A stretch of DNA of 48,190 bases from Klebsiella pneumoniae (GCA_945861675.1 CAMAVY010000006.1:1-48190); one strand, 5' to 3'. Counted from the stretch's first letter, positions 36,088 to 45,515 are shown. A program made the numbers and translations. Notes: generated by a model from the sequence alone, not told the origin.

Positions 36088-37206
36088 ATGAGCATCAGAT
36101 TCATGAGCAATTCAGGCCAATCCGCAGGTACCGTCAAAGCCGATCGCGAAAAATTGCAGGCCATGATGGGCCGCTATGGCGAGACGCTGACGCAAGGTCT
36201 GAACTGCGCACTGTCGCTGCTGGGCAGTGAGCTTGGGCTGTACAGCGCACTTGCGGAGATGGGCCCGGCCAACAGCAGTGCACTGGCGCAGCGACTGGGC
36301 CTGCATGAACGCTGGGTGCGCGAGTGGCTGCGGCAACAGGCGTGCATGGGGCAGATCGACTACCACGAACAGCAGGACAGCTTCTCGTTGTCGCCGGAGG
36401 CGCGTCTGCTGTTCGCGGACCCGCACAGTCCGTTCGGCGCCCACGGCGGACTGGAAGTGGTGGTCGCGATGATTGGTCGGGCCACGCAGTTGAAGGAGTC
36501 GTTCCGCAGCGGCGTGGGCCATCCCTACGATGACCTGGGTCACGTGTGTGCCTGTGGACTCGAGCGCATGCGCACCTACCAGAAGAAACACCAGCTGGTC
36601 CCGGACGTGCTGCCCTTACTCACCGGCATGTTGCCGCGCCTGCAGCACGGCGCGCGCATTGCCGACGTGGGTTGTGGCGCGGGTCAAGCCACGTTGGCGA
36701 TGGCGCGAGCGTTTCCGAACGCTCACGTGTATGGCTATGACACGTCCCAGCATGCGCTTGATCGCGCCCTTGCAAACCTGGCAGCCGAGCCGCTGGCCAA
36801 TGTGAGTTTCCACAACCCCCTGCAGACGCCGATGGCAGCGCACGGACGGTTCGAGCTGATCACCACCTTCGATGTGGTGCACGACGTCGCTCATCCGGAC
36901 CGCTTGATTGCAGCGATTCACGAGGCGCTGCGTGACGATGGTGCGTGGTTGTGTGAGGACATTCGCAGCTTCCCGACCTTTGCGGAGAACATGCAGCAGC
37001 TGCCGGGTGTGGGCCTGTTGTATGGCCTGTCGATCAACATCTGCATGGCGTCGGGTTTATCGGAACCCGATGGTGCAGGGCTCGGAACATTGGGCTTCAA
37101 CGAAACGGTTGCGCGTGCGATGACGGCGGCCGCGGGCTTCACACAGTTCCGCAAGCTGCCCTACGACAGCCGCGGCAACAGCGACTTCTATGAAGTGCGC
37201 AAGTAG
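36088..37206 (+). CDS. SAM-dependent methyltransferase with N-terminal winged helix
   Basis: 372 residues. The N-terminal third (LLGSELGLYSALAEMGPANSSALAQRLGLHERWVREWLRQQ) is the winged-helix dimerisation domain seen in O-methyltransferases. IADVGCGAGQATLAMARAFP at about residue 190 is SAM motif I, GYDTSQHAL the acidic strand-2 end, FDVVHDVAHP motif IV and LREDG-like ALRDDGAWL motif V. It resembles small-molecule methyltransferases such as Rv2258c-type proteins. The substrate is unknown. The ribosome site is weak, with a second ATG 15 bases in. The next gene follows after 33 bases, so co-transcription is likely. Confidence 0.87.
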   Translation: MSIRFMSNSGQSAGTVKADREKLQAMMGRYGETLTQGLNCALSLLGSELGLYSALAEMGPANSSALAQRLGLHERWVREWLRQQACMGQIDYHEQQDSFSLSPEARLLFADPHSPFGAHGGLEVVVAMIGRATQLKESFRSGVGHPYDDLGHVCACGLERMRTYQKKHQLVPDVLPLLTGMLPRLQHGARIADVGCGAGQATLAMARAFPNAHVYGYDTSQHALDRALANLAAEPLANVSFHNPLQTPMAAHGRFELITTFDVVHDVAHPDRLIAAIHEALRDDGAWLCEDIRSFPTFAENMQQLPGVGLLYGLSINICMASGLSEPDGAGLGTLGFNETVARAMTAAAGFTQFRKLPYDSRGNSDFYEVRK

Positions 37207-37239
37207 GCGCGCCATGTATGCGGCAGGCCCTTCAGTGCG

Positions 37240-38580
37240 TTGCGCTTGACGACTGAAGCGCAGCCTGCGGCACCTGCTGTTGCCGCCCCCGTGGTCGCCA
37301 TCGTCGGCGCAGGCCCAGCGGGCCTGATGGCGGCAGAGGTGGCGATGGTGGCAGAGGCGGCGATGGCGGCCGGTGCGCGCGTGCAACTGTTCGACGCCAT
37401 GCCGTCGGCCGGGCGGAAGTTTCTGCTGGCGGGTCGCGGCGGTCTGAATCTCACACATGCCGAGGCGTGGCCCACCTTTCTGCAGCGCTATGGCGATGGT
37501 CTGCCCATGCTGCACGCGGCGTTGGATGCGTTCGACGCAAGCGCCTTGCGCGCCTGGGTAGAAACGTTGGGCACGCCGACGTTCGTTGGCTCGTCGGGAC
37601 GGGTGTTTCCGACGGCCATGAAGGCGGCGCCACTGTTGCGCGCCTGGTTGCACCGACTGCGCGAAGGTGGCGTGGCAATGCACATGCGCCATCGGCTCAT
37701 GTCGGTACAGCGGCATGGTGAGTCGTGGCAGCTCGACTTCAACACGCCACAGGGCGCGCACAGCGCACACGCTGACGCGGTTGTGCTTGCCCTGGGCGGC
37801 GCAAGCTGGCCACGCCTGGGTTCCGACGGTGCCTGGGTTTCGTGGTTGCGCGCGGCAGGCGTTGCGGTGTCCGACCTCGTGCCGGCGAACTGTGGGTTCG
37901 AAACGGTCTGGAGTACGCATTTCAGTTCACGCTTCGCAGGCGTGGCATTGAAGAATGTCTGTGCGTGGGTCGAAGCGCGAGATTCGCGTGAAGCGCATGG
38001 ACCGCGTGACCCGCAGGCGATCGACGCGCCGCGTCGAGGTGAGCTGATGCTGACCGAGTACGGCGTGGAGGGTGGGCTGGTCTATGCACTGTCTGCGGCG
38101 CTGCGTAACGCTATCGCGGCACAGGGCAGTGCCTGTCTGTACTTGGACCTGACACCGGATCTCGACCTGAGCAAAGTCACCGAGCGTCTGACAGCAGCAC
38201 GTTCCGGCCGCACACTCGCAACGGTGTTGGAACGCAAGCTGGGCCTGGATGCGGCGAAACGTGCATTGCTGCGCGAATGCGCGCCGCCGGATGCAATGCA
38301 GCAGCCGTCAGCACTGGCCGCACTCATCAAGGCGCTACCGGTGCGGCTGCAGGCGGCGCGGCCGATTGCAGAAGCGATCAGCAGCGCAGGCGGTGTACAG
38401 GCCCAAGCGCTGGACCAGACTTTCATGTTGCATCAACACCCTGGGCTGTTCTGCGCAGGCGAAATGCTGGATTGGGAGGCGCCGACCGGCGGCTATCTGC
38501 TCAACGCGGCGATGGCCACGGGGCGGTGTGCGGGTAGTTCAGCCGTGCGTTGGCTGCGGCGGCATGCACCCGGGACCTAA
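37240..38580 (+). CDS. HI0933/BaiN-type FAD-binding flavoprotein
   Basis: 446 residues. VAIVGAGPAGLMAAE binds FAD; GRKFLLAGRGGLNLTHAEAW is the strong family signature. ALGGASWPRLGSDGAW in the middle and GLFCAGEMLDWEAPTGGYLLNAAMATG at the end close the FAD site. The members are thought to be NAD(P)H-dependent flavoprotein reductases; a biological role is largely unassigned. The frame starts at TTG 37240 (a second TTG is at 37246), as no ATG precedes the FAD motif; the ribosome site is poor. A perfect in-frame 18-bp tandem duplication lies just after the FAD motif and adds six residues. Confidence 0.85.
   Translation: MRLTTEAQPAAPAVAAPVVAIVGAGPAGLMAAEVAMVAEAAMAAGARVQLFDAMPSAGRKFLLAGRGGLNLTHAEAWPTFLQRYGDGLPMLHAALDAFDASALRAWVETLGTPTFVGSSGRVFPTAMKAAPLLRAWLHRLREGGVAMHMRHRLMSVQRHGESWQLDFNTPQGAHSAHADAVVLALGGASWPRLGSDGAWVSWLRAAGVAVSDLVPANCGFETVWSTHFSSRFAGVALKNVCAWVEARDSREAHGPRDPQAIDAPRRGELMLTEYGVEGGLVYALSAALRNAIAAQGSACLYLDLTPDLDLSKVTERLTAARSGRTLATVLERKLGLDAAKRALLRECAPPDAMQQPSALAALIKALPVRLQAARPIAEAISSAGGVQAQALDQTFMLHQHPGLFCAGEMLDWEAPTGGYLLNAAMATGRCAGSSAVRWLRRHAPGT
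37327..37362 (+). repeat. In-frame 18-bp tandem duplication in the flavoprotein gene
   Basis: ATGGCGGCAGAGGTGGCG (37327-37344) is followed by ATGGTGGCAGAGGCGGCG (37345-37362), two mismatches in 18. The encoded MAAEVA-MVAEAA lengthens the first helix after GAGPAGL by six residues compared with the usual family pattern. Confidence 0.85.
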
Positions 38581-38640
38581 GTTCGCAGGCTGACGACTTG
38601 TCGATCCAGCTCCTGCGCGCGAGCATGCACCCGGCGGCTG

Positions 38641-41600
38641 ATGATCATCCGCACACCGCAACGGATGAACCACACTGTGATCGCTCAGCTAGCAAAGTTG
38701 TCCTCCGACGCCCGCATTGTTGCTGAGGCAAGCGCTTTGTTGTGGAGCCTGCGCCGGCCAGACGAACTCCTCGCGCTTCTGACGGCGCTGAAGGTCACGC
38801 GCGGAGCCGGCGCAGCCTTTGATCGCAAGAGCATTGACGCCGCGCTGCGGGAACTCGACAAGGCCCGCCTGCTGTCGAAGACGCCGGGGACACAGGGGTA
38901 TCTGCGGATTGTCATCAAGGTGCGCGGGCCCCTGTATCGCGCTGCGCTGGATCGTTACCCGAAGGATCGACTACGTGCAGCGATGCGTTCGGCTGATCCG
39001 CCGGAGTGGTTGTCGCCCTATCGGCGCTGGAACATGGATGGCGACGCGCGCATTGCGGGCCAACTGCGCTTTGAACTGCTGACGACCGACTCGCTGAATG
39101 AACTGCACATGTGCCAGACGGTGCTGCAGCAGGACAGCGTGGACTTTGACGCCGTACTCGCCGCCGCAGTGCTGCCCGAGATCGACGCGCACCTGCTGGG
39201 GCGAATGGTGCCCGACGTGCGCTGGTACGTTGTCGACTGGGCACGCGTGCGTTCGGTGCTGTCATTCGATCCCGTGTATCAGCCAATGAACACACTGGCC
39301 CTTGCGGCACTTACGGGGGCGCCAGCAGAGCTGCCACCCGGCGCACGCGCAGGGCTGGCCGAACTGTGCCTGTGGCGCGACGACCGGGCGGGCTTCGAAC
39401 TCGCGACGGCCGGACTGGCAGGTGTCTGGGTTGCCGCAATTCGCGCCGCTTGGCTCGTGCGTGATGGCAAATGGGACGACGCGGTTGTTGCCTACGAAGC
39501 CGCCTTTGCGAGCGCGCAGACGTCCAATGCCTTTCCCGGTAGCAAGCCGAAGCGTGGTGCTGCCGCCATCGGGCGCGACGGTTTACCGCCGCAACTCGTG
39601 TGGCCATATCTGATTGCGTTGCTGGCGCGCGGCGATCCGGCGAGCATCGAACTTGTACGCAGGTACGCAGTGGCCAAATCCGGACGACGCAATCCGGGCG
39701 TCTTCGAACCCTGGGGTGTCTGGGTGCATGTCGTCCGGCTTCGCACGGGCGATGTTGCAGTGGATGCGCGCGAGCTCGGCATCGAACCTTCGGCGCATGA
39801 ATCGCTGCACCTGGCGCATCTATGGCGCTTGTTGTGCGTGGTCTGGCTCGGTGGCGTGGCGCGCGCCGCCTACGCAGACCCGACAACATTTGATCGCGCT
39901 ATCGAGAAGCTGGCCAACACCGTTGCGCAGCGAGCGCGTGCGTGTGAGTTCGAGTGGCTTGCCAGTCTTGCTGATGCGGCCTCGGCAACGGTGTGCGGTG
40001 CGTCAGCGCAATGCCCGTTCTTTGTCAGCGGTGTCGGTGATCGCTGGCGCGATGTGCTTTCGATGCTACAGACACTTGTACAAGCCGATGTCCCTGCGGC
40101 TGATGCGACGCCGCGACGACGAATCGTGTGGGCGATTGATCTGACGCCCGCTGGCGCGGTACGCAGGATCACACCGATGGAGCAGAAACGCGGGGTGCGC
40201 GGTTGGGGCAAAGCGAACGAAATGTCTCTGACGAGGCTCGCGTCTGACAAGCAGCTCAGCGACAAGGATGCATTGGTCGCGCGCTCCCTGCGCACAAGTC
40301 GCCACAGTGCGCGGCAGTTCGAGATGAATCGAGCGGTGGCCGTCGAAGCACTGGTGGGCCACCCCGTGCTGGTCTTCGCAGACACGCCGGCGCAGTTCGT
40401 CGAGCTGAGTTTCGATACCCCGGAGCTTGAGACCATCGAGAAGGACGGGCATATGAGCTTGCGCATGTCGCCACCCCTGCATGCGCTGGATGCGCTCAGT
40501 GACCCGCGGGAATTCGGCTTGGGCGTGCCGGCGGACGCAGAAGCACTTCGCCTGGTGACGGTCATTCGCGACTCGCCGAGCCGCGCGCGCGTGGTGCGCT
40601 ACAACGCAACGCAGCTGCGTGCATACACCTTGCTCGCGACGAAGGTTGTCTTTCCGGACGAGGGTCGGGCCGCGCTGCAGCAAGCACTCGGATCGCTGGC
40701 GAAGCACTTTCGCGTGTTTGCCGATGACAGCGTTGCGGCACAGACCTTGCCAGCGGAGGCCCGACTGCGGGCTGAACTCTCGCCGGTGGGGGATGGCCTG
40801 CGTGTCCGTTTTGTGGCGGCGCCGTTGGGCGTGGATGGCCCACGGCTCGAACCGGGGCACGGGCGTGTGCGTCTGCTGGCGCATCTCGCCGGCGAGACCG
40901 TCGCAACGGATCGGTTGCTTGCGGAGGAGCGCGCGCACCTTGCAACGGTGCTCGACGCACTACCGTTTCTTGAGGCGCGCTGCAGTTCGCCGGCACCATC
41001 TGAGTGGCTGATCGACGACGCCGAACTCGCCTTGGAGGCAGTAGAGACACTCCCACGCCTCGATGCACATGTTGGCGTCGACTGGCCCAAGGGCCAGCCC
41101 GTGCGGGTACAACGGCTCGATGTGCCGCAACTGCAGATCAGTATCCGCTCGGAGCGCGATTGGTTCCGCGTTGACGGTGCGCTGCCGGTGGATGAAACCC
41201 ACCTGCTGGCATTCGAACAACTGTTGGAAGCCGCGCGCAGCCGTAGTCGTTTCGTGGCCATGGGCGATGGCGTGTATGCCGCGCTCAGCCGGGCGTTGAA
41301 GCAGCGGCTTGTCGATCTCGCTGCAGTTGTGGAGCACGACCGCCATGGCAATCGTGTCGCCGCAGTGGGTGCTGTGTGGCTGCACGACCTGCTCGATGGC
41401 ACCGCCGTGCAGGCCGACGCGGGCTTTCGTGCCGCACTCGATGCGTTGCAGCGCGCGCAGCTGATTGAACATGCTGTGCCGCACACACTGCAGGCTGAAC
41501 TGCGGCCGTATCAGGAAGATGGCTTCCGCTGGGCGATGCGCCTTGCCGATGCGGGTCTCGGCGGTTGTCTCGCAGACGACATGGGTCTTGGCAAGACGCT

Positions 41601-42882
41601 GCAGGCGCTCGCGGTGCTGTGTGCTCGCGGACCCGATGGTCCGGCACTGGTGGTGGCACCGACGTCGGTGTGTGGCAACTGGATTGCCGAGGCAATGCGC
41701 TTTGCTCCGACGCTGCGCATCATCGACTTCGCCAGCGCAGACCGCGAGCTGATACTGCTCGCACCTGCGCCGATGGACGTGATTGTGGTTTCGTACGCGC
41801 TGCTGTTGCAGGACAAGGAGCGCTTCGCTGCCCACGCGTGGCACACCCTCATCGTCGATGAGGCACAGGCCATCAAGAATCCGGTCGCGAAACGCAGCGT
41901 TGCACTGTTCGAAATGGAAGCGCGGTTCAAACTGGCACTGTCAGGTACGCCAGTGGAGAACAGGCTCGCCGAGCTGTGGTCGATCCTGCGCTTCTCGACA
42001 CCAGGCTTGCTCGGATCGCTCAACGGTTTCGGCGAGCGTTTTGTCGGACCGATTGAACGCGATCGTGATCGCGACACGCTGGCCGTGCTGCGGCGGCTGG
42101 TGGCCCCATTTGTGCTGCGCCGTACGAAAGCGCAGGTGCTGCACGAACTGCCGGAGCGCACAGAGTCCGTGATCACGGTGGTGCCAGATGCAAATGAGCT
42201 CGCACACTATGAAGCGCTGCGCCGCGACGCCATTGCCAACGTTGACGTGGCGCTTGCCGAGACGAAGCGCCCTGGTCAGGCGCGCTTCAATATCCTCGCT
42301 CAGCTCATGCGTCTGCGCCGTGCTGCCTGCGATCCGCGGCTGGTGTCCCCAGCGTTGCCTCTGTCAGGCGAGAAGATCCAGGTATTCCTGCGGCTTGTGG
42401 CCGATCTTGTGGCCAACGGCCACAAAGCGCTGGTGTTCAGTCAATTCGTGGACTTTCTGAACCTGCTTCGTGCCGCACTCGATGCTGAAGGCGTGCACTA
42501 CCAGACGCTGGATGGCAGTACGCCGGCGGCCGAGCGAACGCGTCGGGTGAATGCGTTCCAGGCCGGTGAGGGCGATCTGTTCCTGATCAGTCTCAAGGCT
42601 GGCGGTGTTGGCCTGAACCTCACGGCCGCCGATTACGTGGTGATCACCGACCCATGGTGGAATCCTGCCGTCGAGGATCAGGCGACCGGGCGCGCGCACC
42701 GCATTGGCCAGCAGCGCCCGGTCACGGTCTATCGGCTGGTGACCGCAGGGACGATCGAGGAACACATCGTCGATCTGCATCGCGACAAACGCGAGATAGC
42801 GGAGGGCCTTCTGGAAACCGGCGACATTGCGACGCTGCCGTCGACGGATGTGTTGCTTGCACTGATGAAAGGCGATGGTTGA
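38641..42882 (+). CDS. SNF2-family DNA-dependent ATPase with a large N-terminal extension
   Basis: 1413 residues. The C-terminal 460 residues are a SNF2 ATPase: LRPYQEDGFRWAMRLADAGLGG, Walker A DDMGLGKT (979-986), DEAQ box (1073-1076), SGTPVENRLAELWSIL, LKAGGVGLNL and QATGRAHRIGQQ (1347-1357). It probably remodels protein-DNA complexes, as RapA- or HepA-like proteins do. Residues 1-940 show no motif I know. They are rich in Leu/Arg/Ala, with several short Trp-containing helices, and may be a target-binding part. ATG 38641 has a poor ribosome site, and a second ATG lies at 38665. No partner gene (SWIM protein, methylase, nuclease) is next to it, so a defence role is not supported. Confidence 0.9.
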   Translation: MIIRTPQRMNHTVIAQLAKLSSDARIVAEASALLWSLRRPDELLALLTALKVTRGAGAAFDRKSIDAALRELDKARLLSKTPGTQGYLRIVIKVRGPLYRAALDRYPKDRLRAAMRSADPPEWLSPYRRWNMDGDARIAGQLRFELLTTDSLNELHMCQTVLQQDSVDFDAVLAAAVLPEIDAHLLGRMVPDVRWYVVDWARVRSVLSFDPVYQPMNTLALAALTGAPAELPPGARAGLAELCLWRDDRAGFELATAGLAGVWVAAIRAAWLVRDGKWDDAVVAYEAAFASAQTSNAFPGSKPKRGAAAIGRDGLPPQLVWPYLIALLARGDPASIELVRRYAVAKSGRRNPGVFEPWGVWVHVVRLRTGDVAVDARELGIEPSAHESLHLAHLWRLLCVVWLGGVARAAYADPTTFDRAIEKLANTVAQRARACEFEWLASLADAASATVCGASAQCPFFVSGVGDRWRDVLSMLQTLVQADVPAADATPRRRIVWAIDLTPAGAVRRITPMEQKRGVRGWGKANEMSLTRLASDKQLSDKDALVARSLRTSRHSARQFEMNRAVAVEALVGHPVLVFADTPAQFVELSFDTPELETIEKDGHMSLRMSPPLHALDALSDPREFGLGVPADAEALRLVTVIRDSPSRARVVRYNATQLRAYTLLATKVVFPDEGRAALQQALGSLAKHFRVFADDSVAAQTLPAEARLRAELSPVGDGLRVRFVAAPLGVDGPRLEPGHGRVRLLAHLAGETVATDRLLAEERAHLATVLDALPFLEARCSSPAPSEWLIDDAELALEAVETLPRLDAHVGVDWPKGQPVRVQRLDVPQLQISIRSERDWFRVDGALPVDETHLLAFEQLLEAARSRSRFVAMGDGVYAALSRALKQRLVDLAAVVEHDRHGNRVAAVGAVWLHDLLDGTAVQADAGFRAALDALQRAQLIEHAVPHTLQAELRPYQEDGFRWAMRLADAGLGGCLADDMGLGKTLQALAVLCARGPDGPALVVAPTSVCGNWIAEAMRFAPTLRIIDFASADRELILLAPAPMDVIVVSYALLLQDKERFAAHAWHTLIVDEAQAIKNPVAKRSVALFEMEARFKLALSGTPVENRLAELWSILRFSTPGLLGSLNGFGERFVGPIERDRDRDTLAVLRRLVAPFVLRRTKAQVLHELPERTESVITVVPDANELAHYEALRRDAIANVDVALAETKRPGQARFNILAQLMRLRRAACDPRLVSPALPLSGEKIQVFLRLVADLVANGHKALVFSQFVDFLNLLRAALDAEGVHYQTLDGSTPAAERTRRVNAFQAGEGDLFLISLKAGGVGLNLTAADYVVITDPWWNPAVEDQATGRAHRIGQQRPVTVYRLVTAGTIEEHIVDLHRDKREIAEGLLETGDIATLPSTDVLLALMKGDG

Positions 42883-43580
42883 GGCGCGCGCAGTTCGGTC
42901 GTTGGCCGCGTGACCTTGTTCGTGCTTGTCTGTTTTCCGCTCTACATGTTCGTACTTCAGTGGCTGGCGAGGCCAAGATCCTTCAGTGCAACGGCGGCCC
43001 CGAGGCCCGGCAAGCCGCCGCCGTTGCGGTGCCCACACGCGCCGGTTGTCGACCCTGTAATGGCGTCCAGGTCTTCCAGCGTTCGATAGACGAAGCAACC
43101 GGGCCGGTTGCCGCTCGGGATCGGCGGTACAAACGGGTACGAACCGCAGCCAGATTCAAAGTGTCGTACGGCGGGCGTGCATGGACGATGACGAGAATGC
43201 GGTGTCTGGCGAATTCGTTCTCCAAAAAAAACGTCCTGCACCGGAAGACCGGAACAGGACGCCGTTGTCCTTGAACACACAGTTGTATTGGCTGGAGGTG
43301 CTTCGCCGCTTCGGGCGTCACTCTTGTTGTTTGTGAACAGCAACTGTCATGCCACCGTGGGTAATCGTCCAGCGAACCACCGAGCTGCGCTGCTTGCTCG
43401 ATGTTTCCTGGTTTTTTGCTGGCGGTTGGCGACACCCGTCGTTGCAGCCGTGCACCGCGCCAAGACCCCAAGCCAACTCGTTGCGTCAGGCTGGTGCGCG
43501 CGTGTGCTGCTTGCTCGAGTCGTACACGACGCCATCGAACCACGGGCGTTCGACGCGTGCAGGTCTGCAACCCCTGCGGG
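42883..43580. other. About 700 bases without a convincing gene, between convergent genes
   Basis: Open frames here are low in protein character on both strands. The stretch holds a strong minus-strand terminator (43224-43260). A 12-mer GCTGCTTGCTCG occurs twice (43389-43400, 43506-43517), and CGAACCAC also occurs twice (43373-43380, 43536-43543). It is the longest gene-free stretch in the window and may hold a minus-strand small RNA or a decayed gene. Confidence 0.5.
43224..43260 (-). terminator. Rho-independent terminator on the minus strand
   Basis: Read on the minus strand: GTCCTG, then CCGG, loop TCTT, CCGG, then CAGGAC, then G and eight T residues (the plus strand shows A8 at 43224-43231). 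Outer 6-bp and inner 4-bp stems with a short internal mismatch make a stable hairpin with a proper T tract. It lies 320 bases past the stop of the nearest minus-strand gene. Confidence 0.85.
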
Positions 43581-44597
43581 CTAGAGGGTCACCACGATCT
43601 TGCCGAAGTGTTCGTTCGCGGCCATGTGTGCCAGCGCTTCAGGCAGCCTGCCGAAGTCGAAGCGCGCACTGATCGGCACGCGCAGGCGACCAGCTTGCAG
43701 CGCTGGCCACAGGTCCGCGCGCATCCGTGCAGTGATGTCGCGTACTTCGGCTGCGCTGCGTGTGCGGAACGTGACGCCGATGTAGTTGATGCGTCGCAGT
43801 GCGTGCAGATCGAAGTTGAAGCTGTCGCGCGTGCCGCCCAGGCGGCCCACATTCACGATCGTGCCGGTGATGCGCGTGGCCTGCATGTTGCCGTTGGCCA
43901 ACGCACCCGAAACCTGATCGATGAGCACATCGACGCCTGCACCGTCGGTTTCGTCCAGCACTGCCTGGATCCAACCGGGGTCGCGGGTGTCGAGCGCAAG
44001 GTGTGCGCCGTGGTCGGTCAGCTGGCGCCGACGGACGTCATGCGTCGATGTGCCGATGACCAGCGCGGCGCTGAGTTCACGCGCAATCAACATCCCCATC
44101 AGGCCCACGCCGGAACTCGCGCCTTGGATCAGCACGCGATGTCCCGGGCGCAGACCTCCATGGGTAACGAGTGCATCGTGCATTGTCTGCAGCGCCACAG
44201 GCAGCGTTGCAGCTTCGTCGAAGGGCATCGGGGCGGTCGTGCCGGGGTTGCCCTCCAGTGAAGCGGGGCGGGTTGACGTGCCCGGTATCGGCAGCAGCCG
44301 TCCGTAGTCGCACTTGGCATACTCTGCAAAGCCACCGGCACCCGAACACATCACGCGATCACCGCGTTGAATGCCGCTGACTGCTGAACCGGTGTCCACG
44401 ACCTCGCCTGACCATTCCAGGCCGAGCACGGCACCGCGCCCGCCCGCGTTGCCATGCAGGTGGCCGCTGAGCATGCCGAGGTCGGCGCGGTTGAGCGCGC
44501 AGCAGTGCACTTGTGTCAGCACTTCGTTGTCGCGCAGCTGTGGTTGCGGCAGTTCTGTGAGCTCAGGGCCGGTTGCGCCGAGGATCCAGGCTTTCAT
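43581..44597 (-). CDS. Quinone oxidoreductase-like MDR enzyme (zinc-free)
   Basis: 338 residues of the medium-chain dehydrogenase/reductase family. LNRADLGMLSG and VLGLEWSGEVVDTG are the N-terminal substrate domain; IQGASSGVGLMGMLIAR (about residue 145) binds NADPH, and GRLGGTRDSFNFDLHALRR lies near the dimer face. The catalytic zinc ligands (GHE with Cys) are missing, as in quinone oxidoreductases. It reduces a quinone or enone using NADPH. GGAG lies about 10 bases before the ATG. It is the third gene of a minus-strand run (MddA-like, crotonase, this), 49 bases behind the crotonase. Confidence 0.88.
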   Translation of the reverse strand: MKAWILGATGPELTELPQPQLRDNEVLTQVHCCALNRADLGMLSGHLHGNAGGRGAVLGLEWSGEVVDTGSAVSGIQRGDRVMCSGAGGFAEYAKCDYGRLLPIPGTSTRPASLEGNPGTTAPMPFDEAATLPVALQTMHDALVTHGGLRPGHRVLIQGASSGVGLMGMLIARELSAALVIGTSTHDVRRRQLTDHGAHLALDTRDPGWIQAVLDETDGAGVDVLIDQVSGALANGNMQATRITGTIVNVGRLGGTRDSFNFDLHALRRINYIGVTFRTRSAAEVRDITARMRADLWPALQAGRLRVPISARFDFGRLPEALAHMAANEHFGKIVVTL

Positions 44598-44646
44598 CAG
44601 CGTTACTCCGTCGGGTGCTTCGGCGGCTTAAGGTTCTGCAGCGCGG

Positions 44647-45444
44647 CTATCGACCTTGGAAGTGTGGCGTGCGTTTTTCGGCAAAGGCCTTGCGGCCTTC
44701 CTTGTAGTCGTCGCTGTCGAAACAGGCATCGACCAACGGGCTGACAGCGGCCGAGGCTTGCGTGCGCGTGTATAGATCGAACGCTGCAACAGCCGCTTTC
44801 GCGGCGCGAATTGTCAGCGGCGCATTGGCCACGATCATTGCGCAGTAGTCGCGAACGCTCGACTCAAGTTGTACTGCGCCGACAACGAAGTTGACCAAGC
44901 CGCGGCGCTCGGCCTCGTCGGCATGCAGGAAGCGGGCGCTGAACAGGATGTCGCGCGCGACTGAAGGTCCGACCAGGCGCGCCAGCATGGCGACGCCCGC
45001 GTAGTCGTAGCCCAGGCCCAGCTTTGCGGCAGGAATGCCGAAGCGTGAGTCGGGGGTGGCGAAACGTATGTCGGCGCTCAGTGCAATACCGAGTCCTGCA
45101 CCGATGCAGAAGCCATCGATCATGGCGATGAGCGGTTTGTCGATGCTGCCAAGCCAGCGATTCCCGCGCGACGTGATCTGCGCGTACTGCTGACGCTGTT
45201 CAGCGTTTGCGCGCTGCGCATCGAACTCGGAGATATCGGCACCGGAGACAAACGCTTTGCCGCCGGCGCCGTGCATGACCACCACGCGCACCGCACTGTT
45301 CTGCTGGAAGTGCTCAAGCGCATCGCCCACCGCCTGCCACATGTCCAGCGACATTGCGTTGCGGCGTTCAGGCTGATTAAAGGTCAGCCAGCCGATGCCG
45401 TCTTCAATGCGTGCCAGGATTTTGGTGGTCTTGAGTTCGATCAT
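44647..45444 (-). CDS. Enoyl-CoA hydratase/isomerase-family protein with altered active site
   Basis: 265 residues of the crotonase fold. WLTFNQPERRNAMS, HGAGGKAFVSGADISEF (oxyanion hole) and AMIDGFCIGAGLGIALSADIRFA are intact. In hydratases the first catalytic glutamate lies in a PExxLG motif; here the segment reads IPAAKLGLGYD, with Ala in place of Glu. At the second position the usual Glu (SxxMEMxLTG) is Asp in VARDILFSAR. A typical hydration is therefore doubtful; an isomerase, hydrolase or decarboxylase role is possible. The ribosome site is weak. It lies between the MddA-like gene and the MDR gene. Confidence 0.87.
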   Translation of the reverse strand: MIELKTTKILARIEDGIGWLTFNQPERRNAMSLDMWQAVGDALEHFQQNSAVRVVVMHGAGGKAFVSGADISEFDAQRANAEQRQQYAQITSRGNRWLGSIDKPLIAMIDGFCIGAGLGIALSADIRFATPDSRFGIPAAKLGLGYDYAGVAMLARLVGPSVARDILFSARFLHADEAERRGLVNFVVGAVQLESSVRDYCAMIVANAPLTIRAAKAAVAAFDLYTRTQASAAVSPLVDACFDSDDYKEGRKAFAEKRTPHFQGR

Positions 45445-45515
45445 CAGTTGGGTGTCCAGCGCGTTGAAGCCGTGTCAAGCGTATGTCATTGCGCATCGCG
45501 TTGCCTTCAACGTGT

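Noticed and set aside
38641-42882. SNF2 protein as part of a phage-defence system such as DISARM
   Set aside because: No methylase, PLD nuclease or other partner gene lies on either side; the neighbours are a flavoprotein and a gene-free stretch.
42957-43570. Minus-strand open frames in the gap after the SNF2 gene
   Set aside because: Two overlapping frames of similar quality run through a terminator hairpin with T8, and neither has a convincing start or conserved motif. A decayed gene cannot be excluded.
43501-43580. Possible tRNA or tmRNA (GTGGTTCGATGG on the minus strand resembles a T-arm)
   Set aside because: No acceptor stem, anticodon arm or CCA-like end could be drawn, and no tmRNA tag reading frame is seen.
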